A DNA stretch of 64,000 nucleotides from Alitta virens (taxonomy: Eukaryota > Annelida > Polychaeta > Phyllodocida > Nereididae): positions 37,491,185 through 37,555,184 of the forward strand of contig OW028578.1 of NCBI GenBank assembly GCA_932294295.1, written 5' to 3'. Below the pieces are notes generated by a model that worked only from the letters and a program-made list of their open reading frames with translations, was not told where the DNA came from and did not search any database. The translations under genes and the position numbers were made by a program. Every line of letters begins with the position of its first letter. The first letter of the stretch is position 1. Positions 35,290 to 48,100 of this stretch are shown here, in pieces.

Positions 35290-37483
35290 TTTGATAAAAA
35301 TATGCTGGGACTGCCTTCATACTTTTCTTGCAGGCAGTAACACAAATATGTCCATTGATGTCCTTTTCCTTGAGGAGCGATTCAATTCCTGCCTCACCAT
35401 TTCTGTCGTATGCCACTTGCAAGTCCAGCCACTGCTGGCTATTTTGTTAATGAGACAAGTTTTCGCACCATGAGAAGTAAGAGGCTCTAATGTTGAAGCA
35501 TTGTTCTCCTTGTTTTTGTCTCTGACATAGTGTAATTGAAGATCTTGCATACAAAAACTAAGTTTAATAAGGTCATTTGTTGATGCTTTACTGGCTTAGA
35601 ATGTTCACAATAATAGTCTCTTGCTTAAAGTTAAGCCAGTTATTGTCTTTGTACAAAGAACGAAACATGGGCAGGGTGTCAGAGAAATCGATGACCAAGT
35701 TGGCAAATTCCACATCAAGATCTAATTTTGTCAGATGCCTGACAAGTCGAACAAAGTCAAAGTTCTTGCAGTTGTGTGCCCCTAACATTGGCTGGTCGAA
35801 GGTTTTACACCAAGAGATGATTTGTTGTGGTACATTTTCCCATTTTCCAGATGAATGTGAGTGATGTCAGTAACTCTTCTTGGAATAGCAACAGTAGGCT
35901 TGACATAGCAGTTGAATGTTTTGTCTTTGCTAACAGCAGCAATTTAAATAATTTCGCAATCTTTTGCTAGCGATGTAGTTTCTAAATAAAAAAATACAGG
36001 AAAAAGGGGGTCAACATTTGACGATTTGTAAGATGGTAAACAAGCTGCTGGGGGGATGACATGAAAAGCACTAGATGTTATTTCTCTACTGTCAACATTA
36101 TATTTGTAGGTAACACCCTCTCGTAATTCATTCGCAATTTGGTTTGCTGTCTTTGATCTTCCAAAATTTAATTTCTTTCTCTTGTATGACTGACAGTTCT
36201 GATAGTCCCTGGTTCATTTTCTCTTCAGGTTTTCTCTTGAGGCATGTTTAGAATAAAACCTCCCAGGTGACAATCCACCTTCAGTGAAAACTTTATTGAG
36301 GTATTCATGCCCTTCTACTGATTAACAACTAAGTCCACCCGAGCAGCAAGATTTCCTGAAGATAAAAAATGGTTAGCCTTGTTGGCTTTTGCCCTAATCA
36401 TATTGTTCATGCTCTCACACAGGCTTGTACTTCCGCAAGGAGAAATCTTTTCAGAATTTCTCGCGAGTTCATTGAAGATTAAAGCCCATGTAAAAAAAGG
36501 AGAATAGAGACCACACTTAAAAGCAACTAGTAATAACTAACACTAAACCACACTTATATATTACTAAATTGTGATTAATGGTGTTTGCTGAAAAACAATT
36601 CACATTTAATATATATATTTTTGACAAATGTATCATGTATGATATTACTGTGTCAATAAAAGCATATATATAATATAAATTCTACATTAAAAAATAATCT
36701 GCCAAATGAGAAACGTGAAATAATTTATAATAAATTTCAGGAATACAGTATAGTTAAAATAAATACCTCCAGCAGCTTTTGTGTTGATTTCAAACACCGG
36801 GCAAGTCTTTTCTTTCTACATATCATAATGGCGCTTTCCAGTTGGGATCTTATACTACATATGCTACATTTCAAATGTAGTAGTGATGCAAGTCCCCTGT
36901 TACTTTCATGAATGATATCACTCAGACTCAAGGGAGTTTCGCAGAACCAGCATCCAGCATCTAATGCTTGGCTGAGCAGGTCAAGTTCAACAATTTGTCT
37001 CCCTGTAGAAAAGAAAAACCTTTGTTGTGATGACATATCTTAAACAATTTATGATAAATTTTAGTGGTTGTAAAAAAAACTTTTCAGACATTACTGTAGA
37101 CATTCAAATGTATCTTTGCCTTATATAGTGAAACTGCACTTTGTACTTCTAGACATGCTAGAAATGATTGAAATGTCATATCTATTTTTTCCTTAAGTTT
37201 CATGTTCATGCCTAACCTTCTATCAGAAACTTCGCAGCAGCAGAGTCAGGTTTAGTGACAGGAATGTCTCTTTAAATGGAAAATTAGATTCAACCTGTAG
37301 TGTCTCTGACCTGTCACAAAATACTGTGCCCTCATTTGTATTTGCTGCAGCCTGTACAACTTCTCTAAAGTCAGATGTGCAATGACTGGGGTTGTTCACT
37401 TGCATTATATGAGCAGATGACTTCTCTCTCCTCTCTAACTGGCCTTTCTTCAAAAATTTCCCTGATTTCTTGTGTCTTGCCAT
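35290..37483 (-). pseudogene. Mutator-like/DEDDh exonuclease gene relic
   Basis: Minus strand, right to left. An N-terminal basic region starts at ATG 37483. After a frameshift, an exon ends near 37206 with donor GTTAGG. An acceptor (pyrimidine tract, CTACAG) lies near 37005. The next exon starts GRQIVELDLLSQALDAGCWFC and holds CETPLSLSDIIHESNRGL and CSIC, the start signature of Mutator-like proteins common in invertebrates. Further left are CGSTSLCESMNNMIRAKANKANHF (36340-36450) and a DnaQ/TREX-like exonuclease: LETTSLAKDCEII, VTDITHI, GAHNCKNFDFVRLV, FSDTLPMFRSL. The first catalytic Asp is replaced by Tyr (YLETT where DLETT is usual) and TAA interrupts EII*IAAV near 35945. No terminal inverted repeats were seen. 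Confidence 0.6.
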
Positions 37484-37489
37484 GTCCCA

Positions 37490-38838
37490 TTATTTCACTT
37501 CCAGATTATGCATTGATGTACACGTAGCATGGCTGTCACAAAACAGAGCCCTCATTTGTAATTGCAGCAACTTCCTGTACAGAAAGAAGAATTAATTAAC
37601 GTCACAATTTACAAAGAAATAAAACATTAGTTCATGAGCTATTACACGACTTAACTAGACCTGACAGCTCTCACGACAGAGAAACAAACAAGGCCTCAGA
37701 TCACTGACATATGCTTTCACTATAATAATGAGTTAATCACTCGATGAAAGGTATGAATAAGTGCAACATTCTCAGCCCGATGCACTTTTGTAGAACAATT
37801 ATCAGATGAGTTCAGTCTTATCATTAAAAATTGCATTAAATATTATTAAATTACAATTCACCCTTGGTACACTTATAGTGGCATGCTCTCAACAAAAAAG
37901 TGCAATTAAAACATTTAAACAAGTCACACGGTAAATTGCTCCAATTATAATTAATCTGGCTAGCAATTGCACTTCTGGACAGAACCGACCAGGTGGGATC
38001 CAATTGGATCCAATTCGCAGCGTTTCCCACCATTTCTGCCACTCCGAACCACAGTGGCACAGAGCTTAATTACTGACAAAAAATACAAAACAACTGTAGA
38101 GTTAGTAGTATAGCTGTATTTATGTGACTAAATAAGACACCAAAGGCTTCATTATTTTTGCACTAGTCTAAGGCAGTCTTAGGCCATTGACAGCCATCAA
38201 GGTTTCATATTCCCCTACATTACAGTTGGAGAACAAAGGAATAAGTGTGTTCCATGATATTCTTTACTGAAATGCTGCAAGAAACCATTGCAACAGCGCT
38301 TTTCGTAATTCTCACAAGAGGGTGCACTTGTGTTTATGACGTCACTAATGATCTACACAGTGTGACACTGATGATACCCGCATTTGTCTTAAGTGAACTA
38401 TTATTCATACATCCTGAATGACTGAAATTATTCACAATATCTTTGTCAATTATTCCAGTTAAAGATGCACTTTTGAGCAAAAATAATGTACTTGCTTGCA
38501 CAATTTTCACAGTTTTGGTTAAATTCACACAAAGTCATGATAAACTCACAATGGCTGACTCTGGTGTATGTTCTCAAAACTCGATAAGTATCAGTAAACA
38601 AGTTTGCATTAAGCAATAGAGCTCAAGGGGTATGCTGGATTACTGCACACATCTGATGCAAACTGTGATACCCTAAGTCAAAATCTTTCAAAAAGTCAAT
38701 ATTCTAAATATTTTCATATTAAGCCTATTGTTTTGATACAGATTATGTATTACTGAAACTTATGGTACAGTACTTTTATAATGCCATGTTAATACTAATC
38801 CCGAGTACCATATGTTGAAAATGTGAGGCACTTTTTCA
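37490..38838. other. Upstream region of the giant gene; nothing coding recognised
   Basis: AT-rich. It contains a perfect TGACGTCA at 38337-38344, about 530 bp upstream of the proposed transcription start, and a short tandem GGATCCAATT near 37996. No transposon coding or other gene recognised. Confidence 0.45.
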
Positions 38839-38847
38839 TATAAATAG
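38839..38847 (+). promoter_or_regulatory. TATA box of the giant Arg-rich protein gene
   Basis: TATAAATAG. About 30 bp downstream (near 38870) is the expected start of transcription, followed after about 30 nt by a consensus splice donor. The TATA-exon-donor spacing is coherent, which makes a chance match unlikely. Strong TATA promoters are typical of highly expressed, tissue-restricted genes (inference). Confidence 0.7.
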
Positions 38848-38869
38848 AAGGGTAGTCCTGGGTTTCTGT

Positions 38870-38899
38870 GCAGACTCATCAGAAGCATGGAGAAATAAG
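38870..38899 (+). other. Proposed 5' UTR exon with 3-codon upstream ORF
   Basis: The start is inferred from the TATA box; the end is fixed by the donor AAG|GTGAGT at 38899/38900. It contains ATG GAG AAA TAA at 38887-38898. After splicing, the stop of this mini-ORF lies only four bases before the main ATG. The intron is 38900-39187 (288 bp), ending TTCTTTTTCTTCCAG. The main start sits three bases into the next exon in a GCCATGA context. Confidence 0.6.
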
Positions 38900-39190
38900 G
38901 TGAGTAACATTTTAAACTATGCATTGTTACAGCATAATATATATATATGCACATGAAATTTACTATAGTAATACATAAAATGTATACTGGTTTGTATTCT
39001 TGCATGAGGTTCATACAAACAATATACAAAGCACTGCAAATAAGGAAATTCCTATTTCAACATAAGATAAAATACCATCTTCATATTATATTACCTCTTG
39101 CCAGTGCATATTATATTCAGCATCATGTGAAAGCAGTAAAGTTAGCTTTTTGACAGCCCTTTACATTTGATGTTCTTTTTCTTCCAGGCC

Positions 39191-42100
39191 ATGATGAGGA
39201 TGAGGACTGTGGTATTCAACATAGGTGCCATCTTGGCACTATGTATTTTAGTGGCACAAGCAAAAACGACAACAAAAACTCACAAGGATGGAACTGTAGA
39301 AGAATCTACGACAACCGTGGTTGATGGAGGAACGACTGAGGTTCATGATGGATCAACCACAACCGTGGTTCATGGCTCAACGGAAGAGATCATTGAAGGT
39401 GGCATTGTGGTTAAAACCGCTGATGGTTGGAAGGCTTGCAACACCAAGTTCAAGGGTCTTAAGCAGCAGTTTTGCATTAAGCACTACAAGGAGCGATATG
39501 CAGTCAAGCTGAAGGGCGGATCCCATGGTGGAACAACAAGTAGTAGTTCGGTCACTACTACAGTGGTCCAGGGTGGCTCTGAAGAGATCATTGAAGGTGA
39601 TATTGTAGTCAAGCATGCAGATGGATGGAAGGCTTGCTTGAAGAAATTCACAGGTCCCAAACAACAACTCTGCATAAAGCACTACAAAGAAAGGTACGCC
39701 ATCAAGGTGAAAGGTGGATCAAAAGGTACCAGCACAAACAGCACTACAACCAGCAATACCACGGAAATCATCGAAGGAGGTATTGTTGTTGAAACTGTAG
39801 ATGGATGGAAAGCTTGCAAGACAAAATTCCAGGATGACAAGGTAGCACTTTGCATTAAGCACTACAAAGACAGGTATGCAGCTAAACTGAATGGTGGAAA
39901 AACAACTACTACACACACCACAACAGAGACAACAGAGACAACAGTTATCACAACAGAGTTCCAAGAAACCATTGAAGGTGGTATCATTGTCAGTACTCCT
40001 GATGGCTGGAAAAAATGTGGTACAAAGTTCACCGGATTGAGGAGAAGGCGATGCATACGACATTACAGAAGGCAGTATGCAATTAAGATCAGACAACAAA
40101 TAAGAGCAATCAAGCGGCGAAAGATATCTGTCAAACACAACGAGTATGATTACTTACTCTGGGTGTCAAGAAGACGAGATTACAGGAGGAGATGCAAGCG
40201 TCTTATGGGCCACTACAGAAGAGCTTGCTTCAGGCGATACAATAGAAGGTTTGGACATCGGTATAGCTTCAGAAGATGGAAGACCATCCGCTCCAAGTAC
40301 TGGGCAGGCTGTCTTAAACTGCATGGTCATTCAAGACGAGCTTGCTTCAGACGTTACGGCAGACACTTTGGAAGACCTCAAGGCTTCGGATGGTGGTATA
40401 AGAGAAGACTAAGCTACAGGAAACATTGTCTGAAGCTCAGAGGCAAACCCAGGAGGGCTTGCTTGACAAGGCTTCGGCTTCGTCTTGGCAAGCGCAGGGG
40501 TTACTGGCGATATCTGACCAGAAGACGCAACTATAGGAGATCTTGTATGAAACGAAAAGGAGCATCTAGAAAACTTTGCTTCACCAGATGGCGCAGAACC
40601 TATGGAAAACGAATCACCTATTACACTTGGCTGAAACGCATCAAGGGTTACAGAAGGAACTGCTTGAGGTTCAGAGGTGTCAGAAGACGAATGTGCCTGA
40701 GGCAGTACAGGATCCGTTTTGGAAAACGTAGATACTACAGACTGTGGCTAAGAAGAAGATCTATCTACAGAAGACGTTGTCTCAGACTTAAAGGAGGAAG
40801 GAAGAGCAAATGCATCAATAGGTGGCAAAAAACTTTTGGCAAGAGTGTTGCATATGCACGCTGGAGAAAGTTGAGGCTCCATTTCTGGAAGCATTGCTCA
40901 ACTTTGTCAGGAAGGAACAAAAGGCAATGTCTATTTCTGTATCACCGACGCTTTGGCATAAAACATGGGTATGGAAGGTGGAAGAGCCTTCGACATAACT
41001 ATCGTCAACACTGTTTGAGATTACGAGGTCATCTAAGAAGGTTATGCCTGGTCAGATGGCGAAAAAGATTTGGTAAAAGTCTTCGATACCAACGGTTTGT
41101 AAGGCGTATTCACAGGTACAGACAGCAATGTCTGAGGCACAGGATAAAGAGGAACAGAAGTATGTGCTTGATTCGATGGAAAGTTAAGTACTCTAGACGC
41201 ACTGTGTATATGCGATGGCTTGGTTACCGAAGGAGATACAGACACCACTGTCTGAGACTAAAGGGAAGGCCAAGAAAAATATGCCTAAAAAAATTCAAGA
41301 GACGGTACGGTAAACACATCCGCACCTACTACTTATGGTTATGGCACAGGTACAAGTACAGCAAAAATTGCAATGGCCTAAGAGGTAATGCCAGACGAGT
41401 TTGCTTCCGAAGATATAAAATTCGATTTGGTGGTCGCAAATATTACAGGTACTGGCTGCTACATAGATTACGATATAGGAGAAGATGTATGCAGTTACCA
41501 GGACCAAGGAAGAGCAAATGCATAACTCTCTGGACAAAACGTTTTGGCAAGAAGAGGCTGCATTATGGACGTTGGCTGATCCTTCGGCGCAAGAAACGGA
41601 TCACTTGCATGAAGTTCAAAGGCAAGAAGAGAAGGTCATGTCTTCGAATATACTTCAGATATTATGGATGGCGACGGGGCTATGGCTATTGGTTGATCAA
41701 AAGAAGAATATTCCGCAAAAAATGCAGAGTATACAATGGAGCAAGGAGACGTGCCTGCATCAGACATGTGAGAAAGGTCTATGGCAGACGGGTTCGCTAC
41801 AGGCTTTGGCTAAGACGTGTCCGTCTATACAGGAAACGCTGTCAACGTCAATCTGGTGCAAGAAGAAAGATCTGCCTAAGTAGATGGACAAGGATGTATG
41901 GAAGACGCAGAATTTACTGGAAGTGGCTCTCTGTCCGCAGAAAATACAAGAGACATTGCATGAGACTGAAAGGCAAGAAGAAAGCCGTGTGTTTGAATTT
42001 CTGGAGAACAAACTACCACAAACGCCTTTCATATGTAAGATACTTAGGACGCAGACAAAGGTTTTGGAGACGATGTCACAGACTCAGAGGAGGTAGAAAA

Positions 42101-45100
42101 ACCCACTGTGTGTGGAGATGGAGAGTACGTTTTGGTAGCAGAAAATCATACATTCATTGGATAAGTATAAGACATGGCTATAGAAAGAGATGTCTGAAGT
42201 TGCAGGGAGGACACAAGGCAGTTTGCATGAAACGCAACAAGAAACGGTTTGGCAAGAGTCTCAAGTATTACATTTGGCTAAAATCTAGAGGCAAATATAG
42301 GAGGCGCTGCTTGAGGTTAAGTGGACACCGGCAGAAAAGATGCCTTTACCTCTGGAGAAGGCGTTACTTGATCCATAGAACCTACTTGATTTGGCTTCAC
42401 AAGAGAATTTCTTACAAAAAGCGATGTCTGAGACTTAGAATTAGCTTTAATCGTCGACTATGTTTAAGAAATTGGACAAGAAAATATGGAAAACGAAAAA
42501 GTTATGTCATCTGGCTTAAAACTCTGCGCCATACTAGAAGGAGATGTTACAGACTCAATGGTTGGCGAAGGAGACGGTGTCTCAAGTTGGTGAAAAGACG
42601 ATGGTTACGACCATTTGGTTACAGGCGTTGGCTAAAACTTCGACTTCGAAGACGAAGACAGTGCCTAAGATATCCAACAAGAAGTCTGAGAAGAAGGCGA
42701 TGTCTCTTAAGATGGAAGAAATACTTCTACAGAAGAAAAGGTTATAGACACTGGGTGCTGCGACGAAAAAGGTTCAGAAGAAAGTGTCTGAGGATGAGAG
42801 GTCATCACAGAAATCACTGTCTGAGGATATGGAAAAGAAAATACTCAAGGACTTACAGATCATATGTACTCTACAAAAGACGAAGACATCTGGCTAAAAA
42901 CCGATGCCTAAGACTACGTGGCCTATGGAGGAAACGATGCTTCAGAAACTGGAGACGTCATTATCTGATCCACAGAACAAACAACAGATATGTATGGCTT
43001 AGACGTGCATACAGAAGGAAGTGCTACAGATACAGGGGACATAGAAGGACCAGATGTTTGAGAAGCTTCAGTAGACGGTTTGGAAAACAAACACACTTAC
43101 TTCGATGGTTGAGACTTAGTCGTATCTATAGGAATCGTTGTTTCAGACTAAGAGGTGCAAGGAGAAGCCACTGCTTGCATAGGAATAGGCTCCGATATGG
43201 ACATCGCAGAGCTTACCTAACATGGCTGACACGAAGAAGGAGGTACAAACTGAGGTGTTTGAGATACACAGGCCATCTGAGACAAAGGTGCTTGAGGAGA
43301 TGGAGGCGACACTTCTTCAGAAGAGGCACATACACCCTTTGGTGGTCTCGACGACTAATCATTAGAAAGCGATGTTTGAGACTGAGAGGCCGGACTCGAA
43401 GCCATTGTTTGAGACGTTGGCGAATACGCTATGCTAAGCGTAAGGTAATATACAGGAAGCGATATCGACCTCGGCCAGGTAGATTTGTTTTGAAAAAGCA
43501 TCTGAGATACAGAAGGAGATGCTTGCGATTGCATGGAAGGCGCAGAAGAGTATGCATAAGACATTACAGGATTTATCATAGGAGATACCTCCTGAGGCAA
43601 ATGCGGGCCAGGCTTCACCATAGAAGGAAACTGTGTAATCAGCTCAGAGGAAGAAGAAGCAAGCATAGATGTCTTAGAAAATATGGAATCTATTACAGAA
43701 GATATCTGCACTCAAAGCAACAACAACTCAGAAGACGGAGATTACAGATAAAACATACTAGAAGATATGGAAGAAGAATGCTCAATAAACTTTACAGGAC
43801 ACATCACCAACAAAGCAGACATCCCCAATCTCATTCAAATCTAAGAAGGGTCATTAGGGTCCTCCGATTACAGATATCAAGACGAAGGCACCAGATGCAA
43901 CAAATGAGACGGAGAATAATTCACCTGCAGAGACACAGGATGAGCAGACAAATCATAAAGCTATATGAAAGAAGATTGCATTATTACAGGCGTAAACTAA
44001 AACATCTACGCCACACAATGGTACAGCACAGGCGAAAACATGTAAGCAGGAATATAGAATACATATTAAGAAGAACAATCACAAAACAGAAACATATAAT
44101 CAGAAGGCTAAGTAGCAGGATTTCTCACATAAGAAGGCATCATACAAACCATCGTTTCCAAGGAGTATTAAAATGGAAGTTAAGGACACAAAGAATTTAC
44201 ATCAAAAGATTAAAAAGACTTCTCAGGCGAAGAAACAGAAAAAATTGCATCAGGAGCAGAAGAATCATCCACTTGAGACGGCACCTTAGACCAAGGCGTC
44301 GTGTGATCATCAGGCGAAGAATCCTCAGACGACCCAGAAGGCGAGTGATCATCAGGCGACGAATCGTGGTCATCAAGCGACACCGAAAGCCAAGACGCGT
44401 CATCAGGCGCAGAAGAATCATCCACTTGAGACGGCACCTTAGACCAAGGCGTCGTGTGATCATCAGGCGAAGAATCCTCAGACGACCCAGAAGGCGAGTG
44501 ATCATCAGGCGACGAATCGTGGTCATCAAGCGACACCGAAGGTCAAGACGCGTCATCAGGCGCAGAAGAATCATCCACTTGAGACGGCACCTTAGACCAA
44601 GGCGTCGTGTGATCATCAGGCAAAGAATCCTCAGACGACCCAGAAAGCGAGTGATCATCAGGCGACGAATCGTGGTCATCAAGCGACACCGGAGGCCAAG
44701 ACGCGTCATCAGGCGCAGAAGAATCATTCACTTGAGACGGCACCTTAGACCAAGGCGTCGTGTGATCATCAGGCGAAGAATCCTCAGACGACCCAGAAGG
44801 CGAGTGATCATCAGGCGACGAATCGTGGTCATCAAGCGACACCGAAGGCCAAGACGTGTCATCAGGCGCAAAAGAATCATCCACTTGAGACGGCACCTTA
44901 GACCAAGGCATCGTGTGATCATCAGGCGAAGAATCCTCAGAGGACCCAGAAGGCGAGTGATCATCAGGCGACGAATCGTGGTCATCAAGCGACACCGAAG
45001 GCCAAGACGCGTCATCAGGCGCAGAAGAATCCTCCACTTGAGACGGCACCTTAGACCAAGGCGTCGTGTGATCATCAGGCGAAGAATCCTCAGACGACCC

Positions 45101-48100
45101 AGAAGGCGAGTGATCATCAGGCGACGAATCGTGGTCATCAAGCGACACCAAAGGCCAAGACGCGTCATCAGGCGCAGAAGAATCATCCACTTGAGACGGC
45201 ACCTTAGACCAAGGCGTCGTGTGATCATCAGGCGAAGAATCCTCAGAGGACCCAGAAGGCGAGTGATCATCAGGCGACGAATTGTGGTCATCAAGCGACA
45301 CCGGAGGCCAAGACGTGTCATCAGGCGCAGAAGAATCATCCACTTGAGACGGCACCTTCGACCAAGGCGTCGTGTGATCATCAGGCGAAAAATCCTCAGA
45401 CGACCCAGAAGGCGAGTGATCATCAGGCGACGAATCGTGGTCATCAAGCGACACCGAAGGCCAAGACGCGTCATCAGGCGCAAAAGAATCATCCACTTGA
45501 GACGGCACCTTAGAACAAGGCGTCGTGTGATCATCAGGCAAAGAATCCTCAGACGACCAAGAAGGCGAGTGATCATCAGGCGACGAATCATGATCATCAA
45601 GCGACACCAAAGGCCAAGACGCGTCATCAGGCGCAGAAGAATCATCCACTTGAGACGGCACTTTAGACCAAGGCGTCGTGTGATAATCAGGCGAAGAATC
45701 CTCAGACGACCCAGAAGGCGAGTGATCATCAGGCGACCAATCGTGGTCATCAAGCGACACCGAAAGCCAAGACGCGTCATCAGGCGCAGAAGAATCATCC
45801 ACTTGAGACGGCACCTTAGACCAAGGCGTCGTGTGATCATCAAGCGAAGAATCCTCAGACGACCTAGAAGGCGAGTGATCATCAGGCGACGAATCGTGGT
45901 CATCAAGCGACACCGAAAGCCAAGACGTGTCATCAGGCGCAGAAGAATCATCCACTTGAGACGGCACCTTAGACCAAGGCGTCGTGTAATCATCAGGCAA
46001 AGAATCCTCAGACGACCCAGAAGGCGAGTGATCATCAGGCGACGAATCGTGGTCATCAAGCGACACCGAAGGCCAAGACGTGTCATCAGGCGCAGAAGAA
46101 TCATCCACTTGAGACGGCACCTTAGACCAAGGCGTCGTGTGATCATCAGGCGAAGAATCCTCAGACGACCCAGAAGGCGAGTGATCATTAGGCGACGAAT
46201 CGTGGTCATCAAGCGACACCGAAGGCCAAGACGCGTCATCAGGCGCAGAAGAATCATCCACTTGAGACGGCACCTTAGACCAAGGCGTCGTGTGATCATC
46301 AGGCGAAGAATCCTTAGACGACCAAGAAGGCGAGTGATCATCAGGCGACGAATCGTGGTCATCAAGCGACACCGAAGGCCAAGACGCGTCATCAGGCGCA
46401 GAAGAATCATCCACTTGAGACGGCACCTTAGACCAAGGCGTCGTGTGATCATCAGGCGAAGAATCCTCAGACGACCCAGAAGGCGAGTGATCATCAGGCG
46501 ACGAATCGTGGTCATCAAGCGACACCGAAAGCCAAGACGCGTCATCAGGCGCAGAAGAATCATCCACTTGAGACGGCACCTTAGACCAAGGCGTCGTGTG
46601 ATCATCAGGCGAAGAATCCTCAGACGACCCAGAAGGCGAGTGATCATCAGGCGACGAATCGTGGTCATCAAGCGACACCGAAGGCCAAGACGCGTCATCA
46701 GGCGCAAAAGAATCATCCACTTGAGACGGCACCTTAGACCAAGGCGTCGTGTGATCATCAGGCGAAGAATCCTCAGACGACCCAGAAGGCGTGTGATCAT
46801 CAGGCGACGAATCGTGGTCATCAAGCGACACCGAAGGCCAAGACGCGTCATCAGGCGCAGAAGAATCATCCACTTGAGACGGCACCTTAGACCAAGGCGT
46901 CGTGTGATCATCAGGCGAAGAATCCTCAGACGACCCAGAAGGCGAGTGATCATCAGGCGACGAATCGTGGTCATCAAGCGACACCGAAGGCCAAGACGCG
47001 TCATCAGGCGCAAAAGAATCATCCACTTGAGACGGCACCTTAGACCAAGGCGTCGTGTGATCATCAGGCGAAGAATCCTCAGACGACCAAGAAGGCGAGT
47101 GATCATCAGGCGACGAATCATGGTCATCAAGCGACACCGAAGGCCAAGACGCGTCATCAGGCGCAGAAGAATCATTCACTTGAGACGGCACCTTAGACCA
47201 AGGCGTCGTGTGATCATCAGGCGAAGAATCCTCAGACGACCCAGAAGGCGAGTGATCATCAGGCGACGAATCGTGGTCATCAAGCGACACCGAAAGCCAA
47301 GACGCGTCATCAGGCGCAGAAGAATCATCCACTTGAGACGGCACCTTCGACCAAGGCGTCGTGTGATCATCAGGCGAAGAATCCTCAGACGACCCAGAAG
47401 GCGAGTGATCATCAGGCGACGAATCGTGGTCATCAAGCGACACCGAAGGCCAAGACGCGTCATTAGGCGGAAAAGAATCATCCACTTGAGACGGCACCTT
47501 AGACCAAGGCGTCGTGTGATCATCAGGCGAAGAATCCTCAGACGACCCAGAAGGCGAGTGATCATCAGGCGAAGAATCGTGGTCATCAAGCGACACCGAA
47601 GGCCGAGACGCGTCATCAGGCGCAGAAGAATCATCCACTTGAGACGGCACCTTAGACCAAGGCGTCGTGTGATCATCAGGCGAAGAATCCTCAGACGACC
47701 CAGAAGGCGAGTGATCATCAGGCGACAAATCGTGGTCATCAAGCGACACCGAAGGCCAAGACGCGTCATCAGGCGCAAAAGAATCATCCACTTGAGACGG
47801 CACCTTAGACCAAGGCGTCGTGTGATCATCAGGCGAAGAATCCTCAGACGACCCAGAAGGCTTGTGATCATCAGGCGACGAATCGTGGTCATCAAGCGAC
47901 ACCGAAGGCCAAGACGCGTCATCAGGCGCAGAAGAATCATCCACTTGAGACGGCACCTTAGACCAAGGAGTCGTGTGATCATCAGGCGAAGAATCCTCAG
48001 ACGACCCAGAAGGCGAGTGATCATCAGGCGACGAATCGTGGTCATCAAGCGACACCGAAAGCCAAGACGCGTCATCAGGCGCAGAAGAATCATCCACTTG

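Noticed and set aside
38947..39153. Small plus-strand frame in the leader region of the giant gene
   Set aside because: It lies within the proposed 288-bp intron and shows no features of its own.
39377..40138. Minus-strand Cys/Ser-rich frames opposite the N-terminal modules
   Set aside because: Antisense shadows; they only mirror the four module repeats.
39321..42747. Short plus-strand frames at 39321-39512, 40146-40412, 41485-41883, 41884-42096 and 42544-42747
   Set aside because: Out of frame with the continuous giant ORF, with no domains; shadows created by its Arg-rich codons.
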